The notes under the pieces are model-generated. The model was not told the DNA's origin and did not search any database. It saw only the letters and a program-made list of their open reading frames with translations. From contig JAQDPW010000012.1 in the NCBI GenBank assembly GCA_027659245.1, positions 3,945 to 60,072 of the forward strand: 56,128 nt of DNA, written 5' to 3'. Each line of letters opens with the position of its first letter. Positions within the stretch are counted from its first letter, which is position 1. The DNA is from Streptococcaceae bacterium AM104-57 (GTDB lineage Bacteria > Bacillota > Bacilli > Lactobacillales > Streptococcaceae). The position numbers and the translations under genes were made by a program. Of this stretch, positions 35,921 to 44,430 are shown piece after piece.

Positions 35921-37194
35921 TGAAAAAAAATTGGAATGGATTTGCTAAAAAAACAATTCAAGAGCGCCTAGAACTAGTTAAGTCTCAGGCGCTTACTTCT
36001 ATTGAAGCCCAAGAAAGTCTTGAGCAAAATGAGAATCTCAGTCTAGCAGTTGCGGACCAACTGAGTGAAAATGTGGTGGGGACCTTTTCTCTCCCATACT
36101 CAGTAGTTCCAGAAGTACTGGTAAACGGTCAAGAGTACACCGTTCCTTATGTGACCGAAGAGCCATCTGTTGTTGCTGCGGCTAGTTTTGCTAGTAAGAT
36201 TATCAAACGTGCGGGTGGTTTTACTGCTCAGGTTCATCAACGCCAAATGATTGGTCAGGTAGCTCTTTATCAGGTTCCAGATAGGGATAAAGCATGCCAG
36301 GCTATTTTGAGTCACAAAGCAGAGCTACTCGAACAAGCAAACCAAGCCTATCCATCTATTGTCAAACGTGGTGGTGGAGCCAGAGAGCTAACAGTTGAGA
36401 AAATTTCTGGTGAGGCTGACTTTTTAGTGGTTTATCTCCATGTGGATACTCAGGAAGCCATGGGAGCTAATATGCTCAATACCATGCTTGAAGCTTTAAA
36501 ACCTAGCTTAGAGGCTCTAAGTCAAGGGCAAAGTTTAATGGGCATTTTGTCCAACTATGCAACAGATTCTCTAGTAACTGCAACTTGTCGGATTGCCTTT
36601 CGTTATTTGAGTCACCAGAAGGATGAAGCGCGTGAACTAGCTGAAAAAATGGTTTTAGCTAGCCAGTTTGCCCAAGCAGATCCTTACAGGGCAGTGACCC
36701 ACAACAAGGGAATCTTTAACGGAATTGATGCTCTCCTGATTGCTACTGGAAATGATTGGCGTGCCATCGAAGCAGGAGCGCATGCCTATGCCAGTCATGA
36801 TGGTGCTTATCGAGGTCTCAGTCGTTGGACGATGGATTTGGAAACAGAAGAGCTAATAGGAGAGCTGACTATGCCGATGCCAGTTGCTACCAAGGGTGGA
36901 TCAATTGGTCTCAATCCTCGAGTCATTCTCAGCCATGACTTGCTAGGTCATCCATCAGCGAAAGAATTGGCCCAAATTATCGTTTCGATTGGTCTCGCTC
37001 AAAACTTTGCAGCTCTTAAAGCTCTTGTAAGCACAGGAATTCAGCATGGACACATGAAACTTCAAGCAAAATCTCTAGCGCTTTTAGCAGGTGCGACTGA
37101 GGCAGAAGTACCTAAACTAGTGGAAAGCTTGATTGCTGAAAAGACTTTTAATCTAGAAAAAGCACAAACTCTTTTGAAAAAATTAAGATCATAA
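35920..37194 (+). CDS. mvaA: hydroxymethylglutaryl-CoA reductase (class II)
   Basis: MvaA reduces HMG-CoA to mevalonate. The 424-residue class II enzyme carries ENVVGTFSLPYSVVPEVLVN with the catalytic Glu, EAMGANMLNT near the cofactor site, HNKGIFNGIDA, and HGHMKLQ with the catalytic His near the end. It is translationally coupled to mvaS. It ends at a strong bidirectional terminator shared with scrR. Confidence 0.95.
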   Translation: MKKNWNGFAKKTIQERLELVKSQALTSIEAQESLEQNENLSLAVADQLSENVVGTFSLPYSVVPEVLVNGQEYTVPYVTEEPSVVAAASFASKIIKRAGGFTAQVHQRQMIGQVALYQVPDRDKACQAILSHKAELLEQANQAYPSIVKRGGGARELTVEKISGEADFLVVYLHVDTQEAMGANMLNTMLEALKPSLEALSQGQSLMGILSNYATDSLVTATCRIAFRYLSHQKDEARELAEKMVLASQFAQADPYRAVTHNKGIFNGIDALLIATGNDWRAIEAGAHAYASHDGAYRGLSRWTMDLETEELIGELTMPMPVATKGGSIGLNPRVILSHDLLGHPSAKELAQIIVSIGLAQNFAALKALVSTGIQHGHMKLQAKSLALLAGATEAEVPKLVESLIAEKTFNLEKAQTLLKKLRS

Positions 37195-37234
37195 GAAAAA
37201 CTCAGACTGATTTTGTCTGAGTTTTTCTTATGAT
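37188..37234. terminator. 20-bp-stem bidirectional terminator between mvaA and scrR
   Basis: 37188-37207 pairs perfectly with 37215-37234 (20 bp) around a 7-nt loop. T runs lie on both arms in both directions. The stem overlaps the last codons of mvaA and the stop of scrR, so one hairpin serves two convergent genes. Confidence 0.9.
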
Positions 37235-38199
37235 TAGACGCTTTTACCTGGTAAGAGACTAACTGGCAAGAAATAACCAGTAGTAGCAACCTCTTTGCCT
37301 TCAATTTTTTGTAAGAGCAAATCGACTGTCAGACGAGCGATTTCTTCTAATGGTTGTTTTATGGTAGTGAGGTGAGGGTAGTAATTCTCGATAAAATAAG
37401 TTCCATCATAACCAATAACCTTTAGTTGTTCTGGAACAGAGATACCAAGTTCCTGAGCAATCTTCATTACCAAGATGGCAGTCAAATCATCCGATGCAAA
37501 GATAGCGTCTGGTTTTTGTCTGGTCAGGATACTTTTGATTTCCATTTCCTTGCGGAGGGGTGAAAAGTCACTGGAAATATTGATAATGGGAGCTTTTGGG
37601 AAGATAGAAGCAAATCCTGCATGACGAAGTCCAGTTGGGGAATTGGAGTTGTCATTACCTGTAATCATGATAATAGATTTGGCTCCAGTTTTAGCCAAGG
37701 TCTGAGCGGCTAGGACTCCGCCAGCATAGTTGTCAGAAGAAACGACGGGAATGTCTGGTGCTAGGTTGCGGTCAAATGAAATGATTGGAGCGGTTACGCG
37801 ATTGTAGTCTTCAATTCCCAAGTTATGGCTACCAGAGATAATACCATCAACTTGGTTGGCTTCTAGCATTTCAAGATACTCACGTTCTTTTTCCGAATCG
37901 TGCTCACTATTACAGATGATGGTCTTATAGCCGTTTTTGAAGAGTTCGTGCTCCAGTTTGTCAATCAATTCAGCATAGAAAACATGGCTGATTTTTGGGA
38001 AAATTAACCCAATTAACTTGGCTGATTTCCCTTGAAGGCTACGAGCTAGGTTGTTGGGTTTATAGCCCAATTCACGCATGGCATCCTTAACCTTTTGAAT
38101 AGTTTTTTCTGACAGGTAGCCCTTTTTATTGATAACACGTGAGACAGTAGTTGGGCTGACGCCTGCTAGTTCTGCGACATCAGTTAGTTTTGCGACCAT
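37234..38199 (-). CDS. scrR: LacI-family sucrose operon repressor
   Basis: This 321-residue repressor has an N-terminal helix-turn-helix (LTDVAELAGVSPTTVSRVIN), a hinge (LGYKPNNLARSL) and a periplasmic-binding-like sugar domain. Its place behind scrB (20-bp overlap) and next to scrA identifies it as ScrR, which represses sucrose genes in the absence of the sugar. The probable targets are the operator-like palindromes in the scrB-scrA gap. Confidence 0.93.
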   Translation of the reverse strand: MVAKLTDVAELAGVSPTTVSRVINKKGYLSEKTIQKVKDAMRELGYKPNNLARSLQGKSAKLIGLIFPKISHVFYAELIDKLEHELFKNGYKTIICNSEHDSEKEREYLEMLEANQVDGIISGSHNLGIEDYNRVTAPIISFDRNLAPDIPVVSSDNYAGGVLAAQTLAKTGAKSIIMITGNDNSNSPTGLRHAGFASIFPKAPIINISSDFSPLRKEMEIKSILTRQKPDAIFASDDLTAILVMKIAQELGISVPEQLKVIGYDGTYFIENYYPHLTTIKQPLEEIARLTVDLLLQKIEGKEVATTGYFLPVSLLPGKSV

Positions 38200-39634
38200 A
38201 TTCTAATTTGTAGTAAGTTCCAGTTGGTTTTCCAGATTTAATGAGGATTCCATTTTGATCCGCATGTGGGAATACGCGACCAGAAAATACTTTTTCTCCT
38301 TTATTGATGAAAATTTCAAAGACTGAATTATCGATGAAGATATTTACAGTAGTAGCTTGGTTGTCAATTGAACATGAGCGAGTAGTTCCAAATTCTTGAG
38401 CATATTGCTCACCTGCTTGACTGCGGTCAACAGTAACTTGACCATTGACAAGGTCAAAATTGATGGAGAGTCCCTTGCCATCTTTATCTGCAAGAAGGAC
38501 GATTTCACTTTGACTATTAGCTGCTAAGTTAAGCTCGAGCTCGTAGGTGTTTTTGGTTTCAGAACGATTTGAAAATTCCTCTTCTGAAGCACGGAGTTCT
38601 TTGATAGCAGCTACAGGATACTGATAGAGTTTGCCATCTTTAATGGTAAGTTCTTTGACCAATGAGAAAGTCCCTTGGTGATCAAAACGATCAGATGGAT
38701 AAGACACATCTGGCAAACCAAGCCAGCTAACTGCCAGGGCACGTCCATCAGGAGCATTGAAGGCTTGAGTAGCGTATGCTTCAAACCCATAATCGAGGTT
38801 ATGTAGTTCAGACACATCTACCATACGAGCATTTTCAGGATCAAAGGAAGCACCGATTTTATACATATTTGGATAGATATTGTCATAGTCAAGAACCTTT
38901 TTATCCAAACCTTGTGGGCAGTAAAGAAGGACAGGTTGTTCTCCGACAAAGACTAGATTTGGGCACTCCATCATATAAGCAGTACGGTCATTGTTAAAGT
39001 CAAGGTCTCCGACTTCTTGCCAGTTTGTATAATCATTTTCGATAGCCTTGTAGAGACGGACAAAACCTTTTTTCTCCAAATCTTGACCGCCGACGATAGC
39101 GTAGTATTGGCCTTTAAAGTTAAAAATCTGTGGATCGCGGAAATGGTCAGTAGCATCAGCAGGCTGGTCAATTAAGATTTTGTCAATCTTTTCAACCTTT
39201 CCATCCTTGTCTACCAAGGCACCAATCTGATAAGGGTGGCGTACCCAATTTTCATCACGGACATTTCCTGTATAGAATAGGAACAATTGATCATCAAACT
39301 GCATAGCAGATCCTGAGTAAGCGCCGTGGCTATCCAGTGGAGTATCAGGTAAGATTTTTACACCTGTTTCAGTAAAGTGCACCAAATCGTCGCTTTCAAG
39401 TTGAACCCAAGATTTTAACCCATGAGCTGCACCGAAAGGGAAGTTCTGATAAAAGACAACCCACTTGCCATCGAAATAAGAAAAGCCGTTTGGATCATTG
39501 AGAAGTCCCTGCTTTGGTTCGATGTGATAGCTGACATGCCATGGTGATTGAGCCATATTTTCTTGAATTTGTTTGATCTCTTCTTGTGTCCAATCTTCAT
39601 AACGTCTGTAGCGACGTTCAGTTGTCCATTCCAT
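38180..39634 (-). CDS. scrB: sucrose-6-phosphate hydrolase
   Basis: ScrB cleaves sucrose-6-phosphate to glucose-6-phosphate and fructose. This 484-residue GH32 enzyme has the nucleophile motif LLNDPNG (Asp 47), FRDPQIF and the acid/base region MECPNL, with a C-terminal beta sandwich. It overlaps scrR by 20 bp, so the repressor is made together with the hydrolase. The ribosome site is GGAGGG. Its promoter has a -35 box inside an operator-like palindrome. Confidence 0.96.
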   Translation of the reverse strand: MEWTTERRYRRYEDWTQEEIKQIQENMAQSPWHVSYHIEPKQGLLNDPNGFSYFDGKWVVFYQNFPFGAAHGLKSWVQLESDDLVHFTETGVKILPDTPLDSHGAYSGSAMQFDDQLFLFYTGNVRDENWVRHPYQIGALVDKDGKVEKIDKILIDQPADATDHFRDPQIFNFKGQYYAIVGGQDLEKKGFVRLYKAIENDYTNWQEVGDLDFNNDRTAYMMECPNLVFVGEQPVLLYCPQGLDKKVLDYDNIYPNMYKIGASFDPENARMVDVSELHNLDYGFEAYATQAFNAPDGRALAVSWLGLPDVSYPSDRFDHQGTFSLVKELTIKDGKLYQYPVAAIKELRASEEEFSNRSETKNTYELELNLAANSQSEIVLLADKDGKGLSINFDLVNGQVTVDRSQAGEQYAQEFGTTRSCSIDNQATTVNIFIDNSVFEIFINKGEKVFSGRVFPHADQNGILIKSGKPTGTYYKLEYGRKTN

Positions 39635-39667
39635 TATGTATTCCCTCCAAAAAATCTTCTATCTTAA

Positions 39668-39683
39668 TAGTAAACGTTTCCTT
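39668..39683. promoter_or_regulatory. ScrR/LacI-type operator-like site O1
   Basis: TAGTAAACGTTTCCTT is centred on the AAACGTTT palindrome and lies in the 5' leader of scrB, downstream of the start point, aligned with the AAACG core of the other two sites. Confidence 0.6.
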
Positions 39684-39699
39684 ATAAAAAAGCAAGTCT

Positions 39700-39729
39700 T
39701 TTATACTGGATAAAAGAAAAAAATGTCAA
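39700..39729 (-). promoter_or_regulatory. scrB promoter
   Basis: On the minus strand, TTGACA (39724-39729) and TATAAA (39700-39705) are separated by 18 bp. Confidence 0.75.
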
Positions 39730-39739
39730 ACGATTGACA
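39724..39739. promoter_or_regulatory. ScrR operator-like site O2 over the scrB -35
   Basis: TGTCAAACGATTGACA is a near-perfect palindrome that contains the scrB -35 hexamer. It matches site O3 at 13 of 16 positions. Confidence 0.75.
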
Positions 39740-39759
39740 GAATGTAGAGGCGAAATTCT

Positions 39760-39873
39760 ATGAAAATCAATGAAATTATGAAAGTTTTTGAAAACTTTAA
39801 AGTAAAAACCTTGATTTTAGAGGGTGTTATGGCTGTGTTGATGAAAAAAATAGCAAAAACAATCAAAAAATAA
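39760..39873 (+). CDS. possible 37-residue small protein in the scr intergenic region
   Basis: ATG 39760 has an AGAGG site 9 nt upstream and opens a 37-codon frame to TAA 39871. It begins MKINEIMKVFENFKVKTLIL and ends MKKIAKTIKK, a Lys-rich, partly hydrophobic peptide. No clear plus-strand promoter is visible, although a TTGACA lies at 39734. It may be chance in an AT-rich regulatory region. No function is proposed. Confidence 0.3.
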   Translation: MKINEIMKVFENFKVKTLILEGVMAVLMKKIAKTIKK

Positions 39874-39892
39874 AAAATAGTAAAATTTTTTC

Positions 39893-39908
39893 TGCAAAAC
39901 GCTTGACA
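39893..39908. promoter_or_regulatory. ScrR operator-like site O3 over the scrA -35
   Basis: TGCAAAACGCTTGACA contains the scrA -35 TTGACA (39903-39908) and is 13/16 identical to O2. A further cre-like sequence (AAATCGCTTTCAAA) lies downstream of the start point near 39950-39964. Confidence 0.75.
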
Positions 39909-39930
39909 TATTTTTAAAACGTGATAGAAT
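39903..39930 (+). promoter_or_regulatory. scrA promoter
   Basis: TTGACA (39903-39908) and TAGAAT (39925-39930) are separated by 16 bp, 66 bp before the scrA start. Confidence 0.75.
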
Positions 39931-39995
39931 AATACTCGTAGGGCGAGTAAAATCGCTTTCAAACAAGAAAAATTTTTATAAGGAGATTTTTGCAA

Positions 39996-41879
39996 ATGAC
40001 CAATACAGAAATTGCAAAAAAAGTCATCGAAGCCTTGGGTGGACGTGAGAACGTTAACAGTGTAGCCCACTGTGCGACTCGCCTTCGTGTTATGGTGAAA
40101 GATGAAGCGAAGATCAACAAAGATGCTATCGAGAACTTGGAAAAAGTTCAAGGTGCTTTCTTTAACTCAGGTCAATACCAAATCATTTTTGGTACAGGTA
40201 CAGTAAACAAGATGTACGATGAAGTCGTAGCTCTTGGTTTGCCAACGACATCTAAGGATGAGATGAAGGCAGAAGCTGCTAAACAAGGAAATTGGTTCCA
40301 ACGTGCCATCCGTACTTTTGGTGACGTCTTTGTTCCAATCATTCCAGTTATCGTAGCAACTGGTCTCTTCATGGGTGTTCGTGGGCTCTTGAATGCTCTT
40401 GGAATGACACTTCCAGAAGATGTGACAACTTACACTCAAATCTTGACTGATACAGCCTTCATCATCTTGCCAGGTTTGGTTGTTTGGTCAACCTTCCGTG
40501 TATTCGGTGGTAACCCAGCCGTTGGTATCGTTCTTGGTATGATGCTCGTTTCAGGTTCACTTCCAAATGCCTGGGCTGTTGCTTCTGGTGGAGAAGTAAC
40601 TGCTATGAACTTCTTCGGATTTATCCCAGTTGTTGGTTTGCAAGGTTCAGTTCTTCCAGCCTTCATCATCGGGGTTGTCGGAGCTAAATTTGAAAAAGCT
40701 GTTCGTAAGGTTGTTCCAGATGTTCTTGACCTCTTGGTAACACCATTCGTAACACTCCTCGTAATGTCAATTCTTGGTTTGTTTGTTATCGGACCAGTCT
40801 TCCACGTTGTTGAAAACTATATCCTTCTTGGAACAAAAGCTATCCTTAACTTGCCATTTGGTCTTGGTGGTTTCTTGATTGGTGGAGTTCACCAAGTTAT
40901 CGTCGTATCAGGTGTTCACCACATCTTCAACTTGCTTGAAGTTCAATTGCTTGCTGCTGACCATGTTAACCCATTCAATGCTATCATCACAGCTGCCATG
41001 ACTGCTCAAGGTGCTGCAACAGTAGCCGTTGGTGTGAAAACTAAAAATCCTAAACTTAAAACACTTGCTTTCCCAGCTGCTCTTTCTGCCTTCCTAGGTA
41101 TTACTGAGCCTGCTATCTTCGGGGTTAACTTGCGTTTCCGTAAACCATTCTTCCTTTCATTGATCGCTGGTGCAATCGGTGGTGGATTGGCATCTATCCT
41201 TGGTCTTGCTGGTACTGGTAATGGTATCACAATCATCCCAGGTACAATGCTTTACATTGGTAACGGACAACTTCCACAATACCTTCTTATGGTAGCTGTA
41301 TCATTTGCCCTTGGTTTTGCTCTTACTTACATGTTTGGTTATGAAGATGAAGCAGAAGTGACTTCAGAAGCTACAACTGAACGTTTGGCTGACGAAGCGG
41401 TAACTGGTACTGTTGTTGCTCCTAGCGAAGGTGTCATCCAAACTCCAATCGTTGGTGACGTTGTAGCTCTTGCTGATGTGAACGACCCAGTTTTCTCAAG
41501 TGGAGCTATGGGACAAGGAATCGCTGTGAAACCTAGCCAAGATCTTGTTTACGCCCCAGCTGATGCTGAAGTGACAATCGTCTTCCCAACAGGACATGCT
41601 TATGGTTTGAAAACTGTAAACGGAGCTGAAATCTTGATCCACGTGGGTATCGACACTGTTTCAATGAACGGTGAAGGATTTGACCAAAAAGTTGCTCAAG
41701 GTGACAAGGTTAAAGCTGGAGATGTTCTTGGAACATTTGACTCAGCTAAGATTGCTGCTGCAGGTCTTGATAACACAACAATGGTTATCGTAACAAACAC
41801 TGCAGACTTTGCTTCAGTAAATCCAGTTGCTTCTGGATCAGTTGCTAAGGGTGATGCAATCATCGAAGTTAAAGCTTAA
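39996..41879 (+). CDS. scrA: sucrose-specific PTS transporter EIIBCA
   Basis: ScrA imports sucrose and phosphorylates it. This 627-residue protein carries an EIIB domain (VAHCATRLRVMV, phospho-Cys), an EIIC membrane domain with about ten helices (VGLQGSVLPAFIIGV, GGVHQVIVVSGVHH, GITEPAIFGVNLRF) and a C-terminal EIIA domain with phospho-His in LIHVGIDTV. The start is ATG 39996 with AAGGAG upstream, rather than the in-frame TTG 39990. Strong codon bias suggests high expression. A BOX element begins in its stop codon. Confidence 0.96.
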   Translation: MTNTEIAKKVIEALGGRENVNSVAHCATRLRVMVKDEAKINKDAIENLEKVQGAFFNSGQYQIIFGTGTVNKMYDEVVALGLPTTSKDEMKAEAAKQGNWFQRAIRTFGDVFVPIIPVIVATGLFMGVRGLLNALGMTLPEDVTTYTQILTDTAFIILPGLVVWSTFRVFGGNPAVGIVLGMMLVSGSLPNAWAVASGGEVTAMNFFGFIPVVGLQGSVLPAFIIGVVGAKFEKAVRKVVPDVLDLLVTPFVTLLVMSILGLFVIGPVFHVVENYILLGTKAILNLPFGLGGFLIGGVHQVIVVSGVHHIFNLLEVQLLAADHVNPFNAIITAAMTAQGAATVAVGVKTKNPKLKTLAFPAALSAFLGITEPAIFGVNLRFRKPFFLSLIAGAIGGGLASILGLAGTGNGITIIPGTMLYIGNGQLPQYLLMVAVSFALGFALTYMFGYEDEAEVTSEATTERLADEAVTGTVVAPSEGVIQTPIVGDVVALADVNDPVFSSGAMGQGIAVKPSQDLVYAPADAEVTIVFPTGHAYGLKTVNGAEILIHVGIDTVSMNGEGFDQKVAQGDKVKAGDVLGTFDSAKIAAAGLDNTTMVIVTNTADFASVNPVASGSVAKGDAIIEVKA

Positions 41880-42029
41880 TACTCTTCGAAAATCTCTTCA
41901 AACTGCGTCATACTCGCTTTGCCGTATGTATGTGTTACTGACTTCGTCAGTTCTATCTACAACCTCAAAGCCGTGCTTTGAGCAATCTGCAGCTCGATTC
42001 CTAGTTTGTTCTTTGATTTTCATTGAGTA
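41879..42029 (-). repeat. BOX element (A-B-C type, reverse orientation)
   Basis: Read on the minus strand it runs from TACTCAATGAAAATCAAAGA (boxA, right end) through a boxB-like middle (ACTGACGAAGTCAG hairpin region) to CTTCGAAGAGTAT-type boxC (left end, directly at the scrA stop codon). BOX elements are dispersed, hairpin-forming, non-coding repeats of mitis-group streptococci. Confidence 0.93.
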
Positions 42030-42048
42030 CACTACTTTCGATTTAATA

Positions 42049-42091
42049 AATCAAAAAAACGAACAAATGTCATGTTTGTTCGTTTTTGATT
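42049..42091 (+). terminator. terminator before scrK
   Basis: The CGAACAAA arm (to 42067) pairs with TTTGTTCG (42075-42082), extended by A/T tracts and AATC/GATT, with a 7-nt loop and a T run. It can end the scrA transcript after the BOX. Together with the BOX and the scrK promoter it accounts for the 307-bp gap. Confidence 0.85.
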
Positions 42092-42150
42092 GAATCTTAA
42101 AATTTACAGAGGAAAAACTAAAATATAGAGCAACTTTCCTCCTTGAAATA

Positions 42151-42159
42151 TGCTATAAT
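42151..42159 (+). promoter_or_regulatory. extended -10 promoter of scrK
   Basis: TGC precedes TATAAT (42154-42159), 28 bp before the ATG. A GAGG ribosome site lies between. Confidence 0.75.
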
Positions 42160-42186
42160 AGAGAAAATAAAAACTAGAGGTTTATC

Positions 42187-43074
42187 ATGACAAAATTATA
42201 TGGAAGCTTGGAAGCGGGCGGTACAAAATTTGTCTGTGCTGTCGGTGATGAAAACTTTAACATTGTAGAGAAAACACAATTCCCAACAACAACTCCTATC
42301 GAGACAATCGATAAAACTATCGAGTTCTTTTCAAAATTTGATAATCTTGCAGGTCTTGCAATTGGTTCATTTGGTCCAATTGATATCGACAAAAATTCAA
42401 AAACTTACGGTTTTATCACAACTACACCAAAACCTCACTGGGCGAATGTTGACTTACTTGGTGCTCTCCGTCGCGCTCTAAACGTGCCAATGTATTTCAC
42501 AACAGACGTAAACAGTTCTGCCTACGGTGAAGTAGTAGCACGTAATAACGCAGGTGGACGAATCGAAAACTTGGTTTACTACACAATCGGTACAGGTATC
42601 GGTGCAGGAGTTATCCAACGTGGTGAATTTATCGGTGGTGTGGGTCACCCTGAGATGGGACACTACTATGTGGCTAAACACCCAATGGATATTGAAAAAG
42701 AATTCAACGGTGTTTGTCCTTTCCACAAAGGATGTTTGGAAGGCTTTGCGGCTGGTCCAAGCTTAGAAGCTCGTACAGGAATTCGTGGTGAAAACATCGA
42801 ATTGAACAGTTCTGTATGGGATGTTCAAGCCTACTATATCGCTCAAGCTGCAGTCAACGCAACTGTAACCTTCCGCCCAGACGTTATCGTCTTTGGCGGT
42901 GGTGTAATGGCCCAACAGCACATGCTTGACCGTGTGCGTGAGAAATTCACATCCTTGCTCAATGGTTACCTACCAGTTCCGGATGTGCGTGACTATATCG
43001 TAACACCAGCTGTTGCAGGTAATGGTTCAGCTACACTTGGAAACTTCGTTCTTGCTAAGAGCGTAGCAAAATAA
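42187..43074 (+). CDS. scrK: fructokinase (ROK family)
   Basis: ScrK phosphorylates the fructose released by ScrB. This 295-residue ROK kinase has SLEAGGTKFVCAVG (phosphate loop), TDVNSSAYGE, GTGIGAGVIQRGEFIGGVGH and the zinc site GHYYV...CPFHKGCLEG. It completes sucrose use and has its own promoter behind the BOX and the terminator. A bidirectional terminator separates it from mntE. Confidence 0.94.
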   Translation: MTKLYGSLEAGGTKFVCAVGDENFNIVEKTQFPTTTPIETIDKTIEFFSKFDNLAGLAIGSFGPIDIDKNSKTYGFITTTPKPHWANVDLLGALRRALNVPMYFTTDVNSSAYGEVVARNNAGGRIENLVYYTIGTGIGAGVIQRGEFIGGVGHPEMGHYYVAKHPMDIEKEFNGVCPFHKGCLEGFAAGPSLEARTGIRGENIELNSSVWDVQAYYIAQAAVNATVTFRPDVIVFGGGVMAQQHMLDRVREKFTSLLNGYLPVPDVRDYIVTPAVAGNGSATLGNFVLAKSVAK

Positions 43075-43085
43075 GTATAAAAAAT

Positions 43086-43114
43086 GAGGTCGGGATTTGT
43101 CCCGGCCTCTTTCT
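43086..43114. terminator. bidirectional terminator between scrK and mntE
   Basis: A 10-bp GC-rich stem (43086-43095 with 43100-43109, one G.T pair) with a TTTG loop has T-rich flanks on both strands. Confidence 0.85.
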
Positions 43115-44305
43115 TTAGTCTTTTTCAATTTTCGTTTCCTGATGGAATATATTTTGCCAAATTTCATGTCTTCGCCAGATGCTTGTATGGATAGTATCAC
43201 CTATCTGATAACGGATGAGTTTTGTTTTCTGACTGATCGAGGTTAGATGAAGCTCTTTAATGGCAGATGTCAGTTCTTTTTCGGACTTATAGGCATCCTT
43301 GTCCAGTTCTTGTCCGTCCTGGCGAATATAAATGAAATCTTCAGCCAGTAATTCTTCCAATTGATTTCCTTGGTCAATTAGTTGCTCTCTCATGAGCAAT
43401 TTTTTATAGACATTATCTAGAATTTCATCCTCAGGGATTGGTGCTGGTTCTATATGAATGTCTGTATCAAAGACACCAAATCGATCTGATAACATTGATT
43501 CAACCTGGTCCGCAATTTCATGACTCTCATAAACAGAGAGATCTGGGTTCATTTCCAGAGTAATGTCCAGATAAATGTTGCTTCCGTAAGTACGACCGCG
43601 TTGAGATTTGACCTTGCTAATCTTAGGAATTTCCATGATAGCTTTTTGATAATCTTCGAGCAAGTGTTCATCAAAACCATCAGAAAGGCTGAAGGATGAC
43701 TCGATAAAGATATCATAAGCAGTTTTAAGAATAAAGAAGGTAATGATAATCGCAACCAACTTATCCACGATTGGATAGTTAAAGCTACTAGCCAGGATAG
43801 CAATAGAAGTTCCAAGAGAAGTCACAGCATCTGACAAATTGTCCTTGGCTGCTGTCTTGAGAGCTTTGGACTTAGCTTGCTTGCTCAGATGGGTATTGTA
43901 GAGATAAACTGCAAACATGATGATAGCAGAGATGACTCCCAGAGTCGCCCCAAGTGGGTCAATGACCGTTTGTTCTCGGCTGAGTATCTTTTGAATGGTG
44001 TCCCGTAGAACATCAAAACCAACGTAAAACATGATGATGGAAGTGATGAGACTTGCCAAATCCTCTATTTTCCAGTGGCCGAAGCGATGATCTCTATCTG
44101 CCGGTTGGCGAGCCAAACGAATCCCGATGAGAAGGGCCACGTTTCCAACGATATCTGAAACGTTGTTAAAACCATCGGCCACCAAGCTGGATGAATGGAG
44201 GAGGTGGCCGGTCGCTAGCTTAGCTGCAGACAAGAATAGATAGGTCAAGATGCTTATAATGGCACCACGCTCAGCCAATTTTAAGTTTGAAACCGATTGA
44301 TTCAT
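43115..44305 (-). CDS. mntE: cation diffusion facilitator, MntE-like manganese exporter
   Basis: This 396-residue CDF exporter has about six membrane helices with LVADGFNNVSDIVGN and AAKDNLSDAVTSLGT. These Asn/Asp-rich sites match the manganese type rather than the His-rich zinc type, which carries HxxxD pairs. HRFGHWKIEDLA lies between, and a long C-terminal cytoplasmic domain follows. The neighbouring Mn2+-riboswitch-controlled ATPase supports Mn2+ efflux; the pneumococcal counterpart is MntE. It has a consensus minus-strand promoter. Confidence 0.9.
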   Translation of the reverse strand: MNQSVSNLKLAERGAIISILTYLFLSAAKLATGHLLHSSSLVADGFNNVSDIVGNVALLIGIRLARQPADRDHRFGHWKIEDLASLITSIIMFYVGFDVLRDTIQKILSREQTVIDPLGATLGVISAIIMFAVYLYNTHLSKQAKSKALKTAAKDNLSDAVTSLGTSIAILASSFNYPIVDKLVAIIITFFILKTAYDIFIESSFSLSDGFDEHLLEDYQKAIMEIPKISKVKSQRGRTYGSNIYLDITLEMNPDLSVYESHEIADQVESMLSDRFGVFDTDIHIEPAPIPEDEILDNVYKKLLMREQLIDQGNQLEELLAEDFIYIRQDGQELDKDAYKSEKELTSAIKELHLTSISQKTKLIRYQIGDTIHTSIWRRHEIWQNIFHQETKIEKD

Positions 44306-44338
44306 CTAACTCTCTTCCTAGAATTTTTGTATTCTATC

Positions 44339-44367
44339 ATTATACTGGTTTTTCAAGGAAAATTCAA
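44339..44367 (-). promoter_or_regulatory. mntE promoter
   Basis: On the minus strand, TTGAAT (44362-44367) and TATAAT (44339-44344) are separated by 17 bp, 33 bp before the start codon. Confidence 0.75.
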
Positions 44368-44399
44368 ATGTGGGAAGTAAGTTAACCCCACCTCAAAAC

Positions 44400-44427
44400 T
44401 TGAAAACTTTTGAAAATCTGATATAAT
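44400..44427 (+). promoter_or_regulatory. promoter of the riboswitch-controlled ATPase
   Basis: TTGAAA (44400-44405) and TATAAT (44422-44427) are separated by 16 bp. Transcription would begin just before the riboswitch. Confidence 0.75.
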
Positions 44428-44430
44428 AGA

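Noticed and set aside
39726..40151. 141-codon minus-strand ORF across the scrA promoter and start
   Set aside because: It is antisense to scrA and covers its promoter and operators. There is no ribosome site, and the peptide looks like reverse-complement noise.
41827..42093. 88-codon ORF across the scrA end and BOX element
   Set aside because: It is an out-of-frame read through scrA and a non-coding BOX repeat.
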